In this document: piece by piece, positions 7,910 through 15,410 of the stretch | How the letters are laid out: each line of letters starts with the position of its first letter | Numbering within the stretch: the first letter of the stretch is position 1 | DNA from: Alphaproteobacteria bacterium | Lineage (GTDB): Bacteria; Pseudomonadota; Alphaproteobacteria; ATCC43930; CGMCC-115725 | DNA length: 36,894 nucleotides | Assembly: GCA_030040495.1 (NCBI GenBank) | Contig: JASHTP010000250.1 | Span: forward strand, 1 to 36,894 | Reading direction: 5' to 3' | Notes under the pieces: model-generated | Told to the model about the DNA's origin: nothing | Database searches by the model: none | The model's input: only the letters and a program-made list of their open reading frames with translations | Program-made: the position numbers and the translations under genes

Positions 7910-8610
7910 GCGACGCAACGCACCCTTCCCCGCGGCCCGCCGCGCTGCGCCGCCCGGGCAAGCGCCGCGCACGCCGTGCCGGCGAGGCGAAGACGCAGAA
8001 GCGCCTGCCGGCGGCCGATCGCGAGCAGCAGATCGTCGCCGAGGCGATCCGCTTCTTCGCCGAGGTGGGTTTCGCCGGCCAGACGCGCGAGCTGGCGCAG
8101 CGCGTCGGCATCACCCAGCCGCTGCTCTACCGCTATTTCCCGACCAAGCAGGATCTGATCGAGCGCGTCTTCAAGGAGGTGTTCCTGAAGCGCATCGACG
8201 ACCGCCTGACCGATCTCATCACCGACCGCTCGCGCCCGCTCGAGGAGCGGCTGCTCGACTTCTACCGCCGCTACGCCGAGCGGACCTACAGCTACGAATG
8301 GATCCGCATCTACATGTTCTCGGCGCTGATGGGCAACGACATCAATCGGCGCTACATCGGCATCGTCGAGCGCAAGATCCTGAAGCCGCTCTGCCTCGAG
8401 ATCCGCCACCATTGCGGCCTGGCGCTGGCGCCCGACGCGCCGGTCGGCGAGGCCGAGCTCGAGCATGTCTGGGTCATGCATGGCGGGCTCTTCTATTACG
8501 CCGTGCGCAAATACGTCTATCACAGCCGCGTCGCCGCCGATTTCGACGCCATCGTGCGGCGCGCGGTCAAGGCGATGCTCGCCGGCGTCAAGGCGCTCGG
8601 CGCGCCCTAA
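7906..8610 (+). CDS. TetR-family transcriptional regulator with apparent ATA start codon
   Basis: The frame encodes a TetR protein of about 234 residues. The HTH region runs from about 36 to 90 (LPAADREQQIVAEAIRFFAE, VGFAGQTRELAQRVGIT, QPLLYRYFPTKQDLIERVF), followed by a helical ligand domain. No ATG, GTG or TTG precedes the HTH in frame; the first GTG, at 8065, would delete helix 1. The only well-placed candidate is ATA at 7906, six bases after AGGGTGG and overlapping the upstream TAA. It would give SDATHPSPRP after the initiator. A single G at 7908 would make a conventional ATGA overlap. I infer a rare start codon, a mutation, or a sequencing error. It probably represses its own operon through the TTATCA-N2-TGATAA sites. 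Confidence 0.8.
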   Translation: MSDATHPSPRPAALRRPGKRRARRAGEAKTQKRLPAADREQQIVAEAIRFFAEVGFAGQTRELAQRVGITQPLLYRYFPTKQDLIERVFKEVFLKRIDDRLTDLITDRSRPLEERLLDFYRRYAERTYSYEWIRIYMFSALMGNDINRRYIGIVERKILKPLCLEIRHHCGLALAPDAPVGEAELEHVWVMHGGLFYYAVRKYVYHSRVAADFDAIVRRAVKAMLAGVKALGAP

Positions 8611-8629
8611 CCAGCAAGGAGAGCGGAGG

Positions 8630-9508
8630 ATGAAGACCGGCATCATCGGCGTCGGCATCATGGGCTCGGCCATCGCCCGCAACCTCATCGCCGCGGGCTT
8701 CCCGGTGATCGGCTTCGACATCGCGCCCGAGCGCCGGAACGAGCTCGCCGCCATGGGCGGCGCGGCGGCGCGCGACGCGGCCGAGGTCGCCGCATCCGCC
8801 GACGTCATCCTGACCAGCCTGCCTTCGATCGCCGCGCTCGACGAGACCGCGGCGGCGGTCCGCGGCGCGGCGCGCAAGGGCACGATCGTCGCCGAGCTCA
8901 GCACGCTGCCGATCGAGGTCAAGGAGCGCAACCACGCGGTGCTCGCGGAAGCCGGTGTCACCCTCCTCGACTGCCCCTTGAGCGGCACCGGCGCCCAGGC
9001 GGTCAACCGCGACCTCGTCGTCTTCGCCTCGGGCGAGCGCGACGCGGTCGAGCGCTGCGCCAAGATCTTCGCCGGCTTCGCGCGGCTGACGCAGTATCTC
9101 GGCGCCTTCGGCAACGGCAGCAAGATGAAGTTCGTCGCCAATCTGCTCGTCGCCATCCACAACGTCGCCACCGCCGAGGCGATGGTGCTCGGGTTGAAGG
9201 CGGGCCTCGCGGCCGACGACATCGTCAGGGTCGTCGCCAGCGGCGCCGGCAACTCGCGCGTCTTCGAGCTGCGGGCGCCGCTGATGGCGAAGAACGCCTA
9301 TCGGCCGGCGACGATGAAGATCGACATCTGGCAGAAGGACATGGCCGTCATCGGCGATTTCGCCAAGCGCCTCGGCGTGGCGCTCCCCACCTTCGCCGCC
9401 ACCGTGCCGGTCTACAACGCGGCGATCGGCTCCGGCCATGGCGACGAGGACACCGCCGCCGTCTGCGCCGTGCTCGAAGCGATGGCGGGCGTCCGGCGCA
9501 ATGCGTAG
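8630..9508 (+). CDS. 3-hydroxyisobutyrate dehydrogenase-family NAD(P)-dependent oxidoreductase
   Basis: This 292-residue beta-hydroxyacid dehydrogenase has the N-terminal dinucleotide motif IIGVGIMGSAIA (residues 5-16). The substrate loop is LDCPLSGTGAQA near 113, equivalent to the family's LDAPVSGG. The catalytic region GNGSKMKFVAN puts the conserved lysine at about 167 and the asparagine at 171. Such enzymes reversibly oxidise 3-hydroxyacids, tartronate or similar. It begins 19 bases after the TetR stop with a GGAGAGCGGAGG ribosome site and closes the first plus-strand operon. It may handle a hydroxyacid released by the hydrolase upstream. The exact substrate is unknown. Confidence 0.88.
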   Translation: MKTGIIGVGIMGSAIARNLIAAGFPVIGFDIAPERRNELAAMGGAAARDAAEVAASADVILTSLPSIAALDETAAAVRGAARKGTIVAELSTLPIEVKERNHAVLAEAGVTLLDCPLSGTGAQAVNRDLVVFASGERDAVERCAKIFAGFARLTQYLGAFGNGSKMKFVANLLVAIHNVATAEAMVLGLKAGLAADDIVRVVASGAGNSRVFELRAPLMAKNAYRPATMKIDIWQKDMAVIGDFAKRLGVALPTFAATVPVYNAAIGSGHGDEDTAAVCAVLEAMAGVRRNA

Positions 9509-9529
9509 CGTTGTCGCCGGCGCGCGTCA

Positions 9530-9570
9530 GCGGTTGCGCTTGCAACCGCGGAAGCCCGCACAGTGCGGGC
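9530..9570. terminator. Tandem stem-loops between operons
   Basis: Two perfect hairpins lie back to back. The first has 8-bp arms GCGGTTGC/GCAACCGC around GCTT (9530-9549). The second has 7-bp arms GCCCGCA/TGCGGGC around CAG (9554-9570). They sit just after the dehydrogenase stop and before the SDR, as expected for a terminator or mRNA-end stabiliser. No clear T-run follows immediately; the nearest is TTTTT at 9590-9594, so intrinsic termination is uncertain. Confidence 0.4.
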
Positions 9571-9661
9571 AATTCTCCGCGTTCTAGGATTTTTGCCCCA
9601 CTCCGCTGAGCCCTTCGCCAAGCCCTCCCTTCGCCCTATGATGCCCTCACAGGGAGGCAGC

Positions 9662-10441
9662 ATGGGCAATCGGTTCGATCTCGCCGGCAAGGTCGCCATC
9701 GTCACCGGCGGCAATGGGGGCATCGGGCTCGGCATGGCCGAGGCCTTGGCCGAGGCGGGCTGCGCCGTCCAGATCTGGGGCCGCAACGCCGAGAAGAACG
9801 CGCGGGCGCTCGAGATCTTGCGCGGCAAGGGCCGCGCCGAGGCGGCGGTGTGCGACGTCAGCGATGCCAAATCGGTCGAGGCGGCCATGGCCAAGACGCT
9901 CGCGGCCTTCGGCCGCGTCGATGGCTGCTTCGCCAATGCCGGCATCGGCGGCGGCGGACGGCGCTCGTTTATCGAGCGGCCGCTGGAGGAATGGCGTCAG
10001 CTTCTCGCGACCAACCTCGACGGCGCTTTCCTCACCTTGCAGGCGGCGGCGCGGCACATGGTCGAGCGCGCCGAGCGGGGCGATGCCTTCGGCCGCCTCG
10101 TCGTCACCTCGAGCATCGCCTCGGTCTTCGGCACCGCGCGCAACGAGCACTACGCCGCAAGCAAGGCGGCGCTCAACGCGCTGACGCGCGCGCTCGCCGT
10201 CGAGCTGGCGCGCCATGGCATCACCGCCAACGCCATCCTGCCCGGCTGGATCAAGAGCGAGATGACCGAAGGGATCATGGCCAACGACAAGTTCGTCGGC
10301 GCGGTGATGCCGCGCATCCCGATGCGCCGCTTCGGCGAGCCCGCGGATTTCGGCGGCATCGCCGTCTATCTCATGAGCAACGCCTCGTCCTATCACACCG
10401 GCGATCTCTTCATGATCGACGGCGGCTACGCGCTGTTCTGA
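9662..10441 (+). CDS. Short-chain dehydrogenase/reductase (SDR)
   Basis: A 259-residue classical SDR, from an ATG with an AGGGAGG ribosome site. It has the cofactor motif TGGNGGIG near 15-22, FANAG near 90-94, a serine in VVTSSIAS near 150, and YAASK with Tyr about 164 and Lys about 168. The C-terminal ITANAILPGWIKSEMTEG and HTGDLFMIDGGYALF are typical. It oxidises or reduces an alcohol/ketone with NAD(P). Upstream sequence in the same frame is not needed. The cytochrome P450 begins one base after its stop, so the pair is probably co-translated and may work in sequence: hydroxylation by the P450, then oxidation of the alcohol. Confidence 0.9.
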   Translation: MGNRFDLAGKVAIVTGGNGGIGLGMAEALAEAGCAVQIWGRNAEKNARALEILRGKGRAEAAVCDVSDAKSVEAAMAKTLAAFGRVDGCFANAGIGGGGRRSFIERPLEEWRQLLATNLDGAFLTLQAAARHMVERAERGDAFGRLVVTSSIASVFGTARNEHYAASKAALNALTRALAVELARHGITANAILPGWIKSEMTEGIMANDKFVGAVMPRIPMRRFGEPADFGGIAVYLMSNASSYHTGDLFMIDGGYALF

Positions 10442-10442
10442 C

Positions 10443-11762
10443 GTGGCGGGCGCGATGGGCACCGCCGGAACGACCGCCGGCGCGGCGGGCCTCTGGCCCG
10501 AGGATCCCGCGGCACTGCGCGACCTCGCGCTTGCCTTCAACCTGAAGCGGCTGGAGCGGCGCTTCCTCGACGATCCCTATCCGCTCTACCGCGCGCTGCG
10601 CGAGCACGACCCGGTCCATCGCATGCCGGACGGCTCCTGGTTCCTGTCGCGCTACGACGACTGCATGGCCGTCTATCGCGACGCCGAGACCTGGAGCTCG
10701 GACAAGAAGATCGATTTCCGGCCGAATTTCGGTGAGAGCCTGCTCTACGAGCATCACACGACGAGCCTCGTCTTCAACGACCCGCCCTATCACGCGCGCG
10801 TGCGAAGGCTGCTGGCGCCGGCCTTCGCGCCGCGCGCGCTCAGAGCGCTGCAGCCGCGCGTCGAGTCACTGGTCGACCGGCTCCTCGACGGCATCGCGGC
10901 GCGCGGGCGCTTCGATCTGATCGACGATTTTGCCTCGGCGATCCCGGTGCAGCTCATCGGCGACATGCTCGGCGTGCCCGCGGCCGAGCGCGGCCCGTTG
11001 CGCGGCTGGTCGCTCGCCATCCTGGGCGCGCTCGAGCCGGTGCTGTCGGCCGAGCAGCGCCGACGTGGCATCGCCGCGGTCGCCGAGTTCAAGGAATATC
11101 TCACCGACCTCGTCGCCCGGCGACTGCGCGAGCCGAGCAACGAGGAGGGCGAGATCCTGTCGACCCTCATCGCCGCCAGCGACTTCGCCGGAGTGAACGG
11201 CGGCGAGCGGCTGAGCCGGCTCGAGCTGCTGCACAATTGCATCTTCCTGCTGAATGCCGGCCACGAGACCACCACCAACCTCATCGGCAACGGCATCGAC
11301 CTGCTGCTCGGCCACCCCGACGCGTTGGCGGCGCTCGGCCGCGAACCGCTGCTCATCGACGGCGCGGTTGAGGAGTTCCTGCGGCTGGAAAGCTCGAACC
11401 AGCTCGGCAACCGGCGCGCGCTCCGGGACACGGTGCTGGGCGGCGTCGCCCTGCCGCCCGGCAGCTATGTCCATATTGGCATCGGCGCCGCCAACCGCGA
11501 CCCCGCGCAGTTCCCCGATCCCGACCGGCTCGATCTCCGCCGCCAGCCGAACCGCCACCTGGCCTTCGCCACCGGCATCCATGCCTGTGCCGGCATGTCG
11601 CTCGCGCGCATGGAGGCCGCGGTCGCGATCGGCCGTTTCGTGCGGCGCTTTCCCGCGTTCGAGCGCGACGGCGCGCCGGTCCGCGGCGGCCGCGCCCGGT
11701 TTCGTGGCTTCCTGCGCTATCCGCTGCGGATCGGCGGGACGGGCGCTAGCGCTCGGCCTTGA
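10443..11762 (+). CDS. Cytochrome P450
   Basis: This bacterial soluble P450 of 439 residues uses GTG at 10443, or ATG at 10455 (four residues shorter). Seen motifs are the oxygen-binding I-helix AGHETT (272-277), K-helix EFLR (ExxR, 311-314) and heme loop FATGIHACAG with the thiolate Cys about 382. The loop has Ala where most P450s have Gly (FGxGxHxCxG). N-terminal elements such as FLDDPYPLYRALREHDPVHR and DPPYHARVRRLLAPAF are typical. No ferredoxin or reductase gene is nearby, so electrons must come from elsewhere. It is coupled to the SDR. Its 3' end overlaps the convergent M48 gene by 17 bp. Confidence 0.92.
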   Translation: MAGAMGTAGTTAGAAGLWPEDPAALRDLALAFNLKRLERRFLDDPYPLYRALREHDPVHRMPDGSWFLSRYDDCMAVYRDAETWSSDKKIDFRPNFGESLLYEHHTTSLVFNDPPYHARVRRLLAPAFAPRALRALQPRVESLVDRLLDGIAARGRFDLIDDFASAIPVQLIGDMLGVPAAERGPLRGWSLAILGALEPVLSAEQRRRGIAAVAEFKEYLTDLVARRLREPSNEEGEILSTLIAASDFAGVNGGERLSRLELLHNCIFLLNAGHETTTNLIGNGIDLLLGHPDALAALGREPLLIDGAVEEFLRLESSNQLGNRRALRDTVLGGVALPPGSYVHIGIGAANRDPAQFPDPDRLDLRRQPNRHLAFATGIHACAGMSLARMEAAVAIGRFVRRFPAFERDGAPVRGGRARFRGFLRYPLRIGGTGASARP

Positions 11763-13227
11763 TCGCGTTTTCGGCGTCCTGCTCCAGATCCTGGGCACGG
11801 AGCGCGCCGGGCGAGCCGAAGGGAAAGCGCCCCGCCACGTAGTGCGCCTGGCCCTTGGCCTCCTTGTAGCGGCCCTCGGCGAAGGCCTGCTCGGCAGTGT
11901 AGAGGATCGCCTCGTTCTCCTTGCCTTCGCGGCCGTAAATCGTCGCCATCAGACGCCAAGTGAGCGGATTGTCCGAATCCTTGTCGGCGGAGTCGGTGAG
12001 CGCATCGAGCGCCTGCCGATCGTACCGGCCGTCGCCCGCCTCGACCATGGTCTGGGCCATCTCGGTCTCGATCAGCGCGTTGCGCGGCAACAGCTGATTG
12101 GCCCGCTGATAGGGGGCTACGGACTCGGCGACGTGGCCGGCCTCGAACAGGAACTGGCCCTTCAGCTCTTGGAAGAAGGGATCGTCGGGCGCCCCCGCGA
12201 TCAGCCCGTCGACCAGCTTCATCGCCTCGGCTTCGTTGCTCATGCGGTGATAGGCGATGGCGCGGGCATAGCGCGCCGCGACGCTGTTGTCGGTCTCCGG
12301 ATATTTCTCGAACACGTCGCTCGTCGGCGCGAGAAATCCCACCAGCTTCGCGATCATGCGCGAATGCTGTTCCTTGTAGGTCGCCGGCTCCCGCGCATCG
12401 GCGAATTTCGAGGTGGAGACGTCGTGTTGCAGCGCGTCGATGCGATCCTGGGTGAGCGGATGGGTCATCAGGTAGGGCACCTCGTGGATGCCGAGCGCGT
12501 TTTCGTCGCCCTGGAGCTTCTGCATGAATTGCAGCAGCCCGCGCGGCGACTGGCCGGTATCGTTGAGGAAGATCGTCGCCGCCTTGTCCGCCGCGCCCTC
12601 CTGGCCGCGGCTGAAGGAGAGGAAGTTGCGCTCGGCATAGCTCTGGCCGGCGGCCATGCCCGCCACGGCGGGGCTTCCGCTGTGGGTGGCGACGCCGGCC
12701 GCGGCGCCGGCGATCATGCCGATGACCTGGGCGATCTGCGCCTTCTTGATCGCATCGCTCAGGCGCGCGAGATCGCCGCCATAGACGTGGCCGGTCTCGT
12801 GCGCCATCACCCCGATCACCTGGTTGGCATTGTCCGAGCGGGTGAGCAGGCCGGTATAGACGAAGATGTTCTGCCCGCCGGCGACGAACGAATTGATCTG
12901 GTCGTCGGCGATCAGGATGATGTGCATGGCATCGGGGTCGAGGCCCGCCGCCTTCCACACCGGCATCTCCCATTGGCGCAGATCCTGCTCGATCTCGGCG
13001 TCGCGAATCTGGCTGATTCCGGGGCTGCCGGTCTCGCTCTGCGCGCGCGCGGCAGCGCCGGTGCCGGCGAGCAGGCCGAGCGCGGCGAACACCGCCAGCA
13101 GCCGCGACAGCGGCGGCCTCCGCGCGGATGCCGCCGCTCCGTCCGTCCGACGCCGCGGTCTCGTCTCGGGGGCCGAAGCGCGACCGATGAATATCGTCCC
13201 GTCGCCCCGGCGCAGCCTGCGGTTCAT
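11746..13227 (-). CDS. M48-family metalloprotease with C-terminal TPR-like region (BepA/YfgC-like)
   Basis: From ATG at 13227 (MNRRLRRG) the protein is 493 residues. A hydrophobic signal stretch LLAVFAALGLLAGTGAAARAQ lies near residues 43-63. The zinc site is HETGH (about 143-147) with third ligand Glu in EGAADKAA near 210. The core has INSFVAGGQNIFVYTGLL, as in BepA/LoiP periplasmic proteases. After residue 300 come helical repeats resembling TPRs (AARYARAIAYHRMSNEAEAM, FFQELKGQFLFEAGHV). Such proteins degrade or assist assembly of outer-membrane proteins in the periplasm. A start at 13263 is possible but overlaps the upstream gene; the chosen one follows that gene's stop by 13 bases with AAGG upstream. 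Confidence 0.88.
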   Translation of the reverse strand: MNRRLRRGDGTIFIGRASAPETRPRRRTDGAAASARRPPLSRLLAVFAALGLLAGTGAAARAQSETGSPGISQIRDAEIEQDLRQWEMPVWKAAGLDPDAMHIILIADDQINSFVAGGQNIFVYTGLLTRSDNANQVIGVMAHETGHVYGGDLARLSDAIKKAQIAQVIGMIAGAAAGVATHSGSPAVAGMAAGQSYAERNFLSFSRGQEGAADKAATIFLNDTGQSPRGLLQFMQKLQGDENALGIHEVPYLMTHPLTQDRIDALQHDVSTSKFADAREPATYKEQHSRMIAKLVGFLAPTSDVFEKYPETDNSVAARYARAIAYHRMSNEAEAMKLVDGLIAGAPDDPFFQELKGQFLFEAGHVAESVAPYQRANQLLPRNALIETEMAQTMVEAGDGRYDRQALDALTDSADKDSDNPLTWRLMATIYGREGKENEAILYTAEQAFAEGRYKEAKGQAHYVAGRFPFGSPGALRAQDLEQDAENAIKAER

Positions 13228-13240
13228 CCTTGCGGTTCTC

Positions 13241-13936
13241 CTAGTCGATGCAAAGCTTGACATCGGCGCCCACGGGTCCGGCGGCGCATTTTCCTCGACC
13301 GGGCGCGCTCACGGCGGGCTTCGGCGCGTGCGTCAGCAGCGGCAGGGGCACGAGATCGCGCGTCAATGCCGCATTCTCCTCCTGGTCGGTCTTGTTGACC
13401 AGATCCCACAGCTTGAGCTGCGTCGCCGCCTGCGCGCGCGCGTCGGAAGGGTCGGGCACGTGCGCGAGCAGCTGCGCGATCTCGCCGCGGATGCGATCGA
13501 GGTCCTTCGTATCGGTTTCCCCGTTGCCCATCACCACCGTTGGCGCGCCGATGCAGATCTCCACCGTCCGGTCCGTCAGGTTCCGCAGCCGGAGCCGCTG
13601 ATCATTGCCGCGGCCTTCGATCCGGACGACCTGCTGCGCCAGCGCTTGCGCCAGCGTGAGCGACGCCGTGCCGCCGCTCCTGACTGTCGCGTGGTCGAGC
13701 GACGCCGAGACGTTCGACAGGATCGCGCCCTCGGGCGGCGGCGCGCGCGACTGGTCGAGGCAGTAGGCCGCGGCGTCGCTGTAGCCGCCGGGCGCGAGCA
13801 CGAAGCACCCCGCCGGAGCCAGCACCATCCGCTGCAGACCGGCACCGGCCGCGGGCATCGGCAGGCTCGCGACGACCGCGAGGACCACGATCGTGAACCG
13901 CCATCGCCGTCGCCGCCTCTCTTCGGCGCTCGTCAT
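13241..13936 (-). CDS. Hypothetical secreted protein
   Basis: I do not recognise this protein. From ATG at 13936 it has 231 residues. A basic N-terminus (MTSAEERRRRRWRF) is followed by the hydrophobic segment TIVVLAVVASLPMPAAGAG, consistent with a signal peptide or single membrane anchor. The body contains several cysteines (APAGCFVLAPGGYSDAAAYC, VEICIGAP, GKCAAGPV, KLCID), perhaps forming disulfides in the periplasm. It sits 13 bases upstream of the M48 protease gene on the same strand, so they are likely co-transcribed and may be functionally linked. A longer start at 14059 would overlap the next gene and lacks a signal peptide at its N-terminus. The ribosome site is weak. Confidence 0.6.
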   Translation of the reverse strand: MTSAEERRRRRWRFTIVVLAVVASLPMPAAGAGLQRMVLAPAGCFVLAPGGYSDAAAYCLDQSRAPPPEGAILSNVSASLDHATVRSGGTASLTLAQALAQQVVRIEGRGNDQRLRLRNLTDRTVEICIGAPTVVMGNGETDTKDLDRIRGEIAQLLAHVPDPSDARAQAATQLKLWDLVNKTDQEENAALTRDLVPLPLLTHAPKPAVSAPGRGKCAAGPVGADVKLCID

Positions 13937-14010
13937 CTTGTCGCGGCGGAAGACATCGCCATGCCTCGTCGCAGGCGCAGCTCGAAGGTTCGCGGGTCTG
14001 AAGGCCCGCT

Positions 14011-14316
14011 CTACTGGACGTAACGCGTCGCGATGATCGGGCAACCGCAGATCGGGCAATAGGCCGTTTCCGTCAGCAGCGTGCCCGGCGCGCCCGTGCG
14101 TGCGAGCAGCTCGCGCATCAGCGTGGCGCGGATCTGGTCATGCTCGGCATTGACGCTGCAGTGGTTCTGGATCTCGAGCGCGAGGCGGCTCGTCGGGCGC
14201 AGGCGCTGGACCTCGAAGGCCGCCGCCGAAGAGCCCCCGGAGAGCAGCGCCGCTACGCCGCCAAAGCTCGCCGTGCTCAACAGAAACGCCCGCCGATTCA
14301 GTGACTTGGTATTCAT
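14011..14316 (-). CDS. Small Tat-exported protein with CPxCxCP motif, function unknown
   Basis: From ATG at 14316 this is 101 residues. It opens MNTKSLNRRAFLLSTASFGG, with a clear twin-arginine motif (NRRAFLL) and hydrophobic core, and a likely cleavage after SSAAA near residue 48. The mature part is only about 55 residues. It contains NHCSVNAEHD and ends with AYCPICGCPIIATRYVQ. The clustered Cys and His could bind zinc or another metal; Tat export suggests folding before secretion. It is divergent from the metal transporter that starts at 14544 and shares its promoter region. I do not recognise the family, so a metal-related role is inference from motif and position. Confidence 0.7.
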   Translation of the reverse strand: MNTKSLNRRAFLLSTASFGGVAALLSGGSSAAAFEVQRLRPTSRLALEIQNHCSVNAEHDQIRATLMRELLARTGAPGTLLTETAYCPICGCPIIATRYVQ

Positions 14317-14470
14317 GGAACCCTCGCACCGGGAACTCCCCCCGAGCTTCGTTGCAGTGTACAACCTTTAAAACCGCGCCGGCAAGGGCGGCGGCCGCGA
14401 CGGACTGCGACCGGGTGCCGCGCGGGGCGTCGCGGCCGCCATCGCCCCGCGCCCCCGCCGAGATCGAGGT

Positions 14471-14498
14471 TTGGCAGAATGCGCCGTAACGATATAAC
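14471..14498 (+). promoter_or_regulatory. Sigma-70-like promoter for the metal transporter
   Basis: TTGGCA at 14471-14476 and TATAAC at 14493-14498 are separated by 16 bases, each one mismatch from the sigma-70 consensus. The pair lies 46 bases upstream of the znuA start. The -10 element is inside the Zur-like box. Confidence 0.55.
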
Positions 14499-14506
14499 AT
14501 AACATT
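14488..14506. promoter_or_regulatory. Zur-like operator
   Basis: AACGATAT-AAC-ATAACATT is an imperfect inverted repeat (6 of 8 arm pairs). Its reverse complement begins AATGTTAT, as do the AT-rich palindromes I recall for alphaproteobacterial Zur. It overlaps the -10 element and may also serve the divergent small Tat gene. The assignment rests on resemblance plus the gene downstream. Confidence 0.55.
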
Positions 14507-14543
14507 CGATGGGCGCCCGTCGCCCGGCCGAGGAAAGGTGGCG

Positions 14544-15410
14544 ATGCGCGGCGTCCTGGCTTTCGTGGTGGCGAGCGGCCTGGGTCTCGCAGCGGCGCCG
14601 GCGGCGCCGATCAGCATCGTCGCGGCGGAAAACTTCTATGGCGACGTCGCCGAGCAGCTCGGCGGCGGCACGGTCGAGGTCGCCAGCATCCTGACCAACC
14701 CCGACCAGGATCCGCATCTCTTCGAGGCGAGCGCGTCGACGGCGCGGGCCATCGCCGGCGCGGGCATCGTCATCTTCAATGGCGCCGACTACGATCCCTG
14801 GATGGTCAAGCTGCTGTCCGCCTCGTCCGCCGCCGGCCGCGAGGTGATCGAGGTCGCGACGCTGGTGCACAGCAGGGCCGGCGACGATCCGCATCTCTGG
14901 TACGATCCCGGCACCATGCCGGTGCTGGCCAGAGCGCTGGCGGCCGCGCTCGTCAAGCGCGATCCCGCCCGCCGCGCGGCCTACGAGGCGAGGCTCGCCC
15001 GCTTCGAGGCGTCGCTCGCGCCGCTGAACGACGCGGTCGCGCGCCTCAGGCTGGCCTACGCGGGCACCCCGGTCACGGCGACCGAGCCAGTCTTCGGCTA
15101 CATGGCGGCGGCGCTCGGCCTCGAGATGCGCAACCGGCGCTTCCAGCTCGCCATCATGAACAATACCGAGCCCGGCGCCGCGGAGATCGCCGCCTTCCAG
15201 AACGACCTCCGGACCCGCGCCGTCAAGGCGCTGCTCTACAACGTCCAGACCAGCGCGGCCCTGACCGAGAGGATGAAGGCGCTCGCCCGGCGGTCCGGCG
15301 TGCCGGTGGTCGGCGTCAGCGAGACCGAGCCGGCCGGCACGACCTACCAGGCCTGGATGCTGTCCGAGCTCGCCGCGCTCGAGCGGGCGCTCTCCGGCAA
15401 GCCGCCATGA
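14544..15410 (+). CDS. znuA: Metal ABC transporter substrate-binding protein (ZnuA/TroA family)
   Basis: From ATG at 14544 (AGGAAAGG ribosome site five bases upstream) the protein is 288 residues with signal segment VLAFVVASGLGLAAAPAAP. The cluster A-I helical-backbone binding-protein layout is evident. Metal ligand candidates are His about 58 (DQDPHLFEA), His about 117 (DDPHLWYDP), Glu about 181 (TATEPVFGYM, where ZnuA proteins usually have His) and an acidic residue near 260 (SETEPAGTTYQAW). The long His/Asp-rich loop of many ZnuAs is absent. A Glu in third place is more like manganese binders such as PsaA, whereas the upstream box looks Zur-like. Metal identity is therefore open. It overlaps znuC by 4 bp. 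Confidence 0.85.
   Translation: MRGVLAFVVASGLGLAAAPAAPISIVAAENFYGDVAEQLGGGTVEVASILTNPDQDPHLFEASASTARAIAGAGIVIFNGADYDPWMVKLLSASSAAGREVIEVATLVHSRAGDDPHLWYDPGTMPVLARALAAALVKRDPARRAAYEARLARFEASLAPLNDAVARLRLAYAGTPVTATEPVFGYMAAALGLEMRNRRFQLAIMNNTEPGAAEIAAFQNDLRTRAVKALLYNVQTSAALTERMKALARRSGVPVVGVSETEPAGTTYQAWMLSELAALERALSGKPP

Noticed and set aside
8065..8610. GTG at 8065 as the TetR start
   Set aside because: It would remove helix 1 of the DNA-binding domain, whereas the upstream frame encodes a normal TetR N-terminus.
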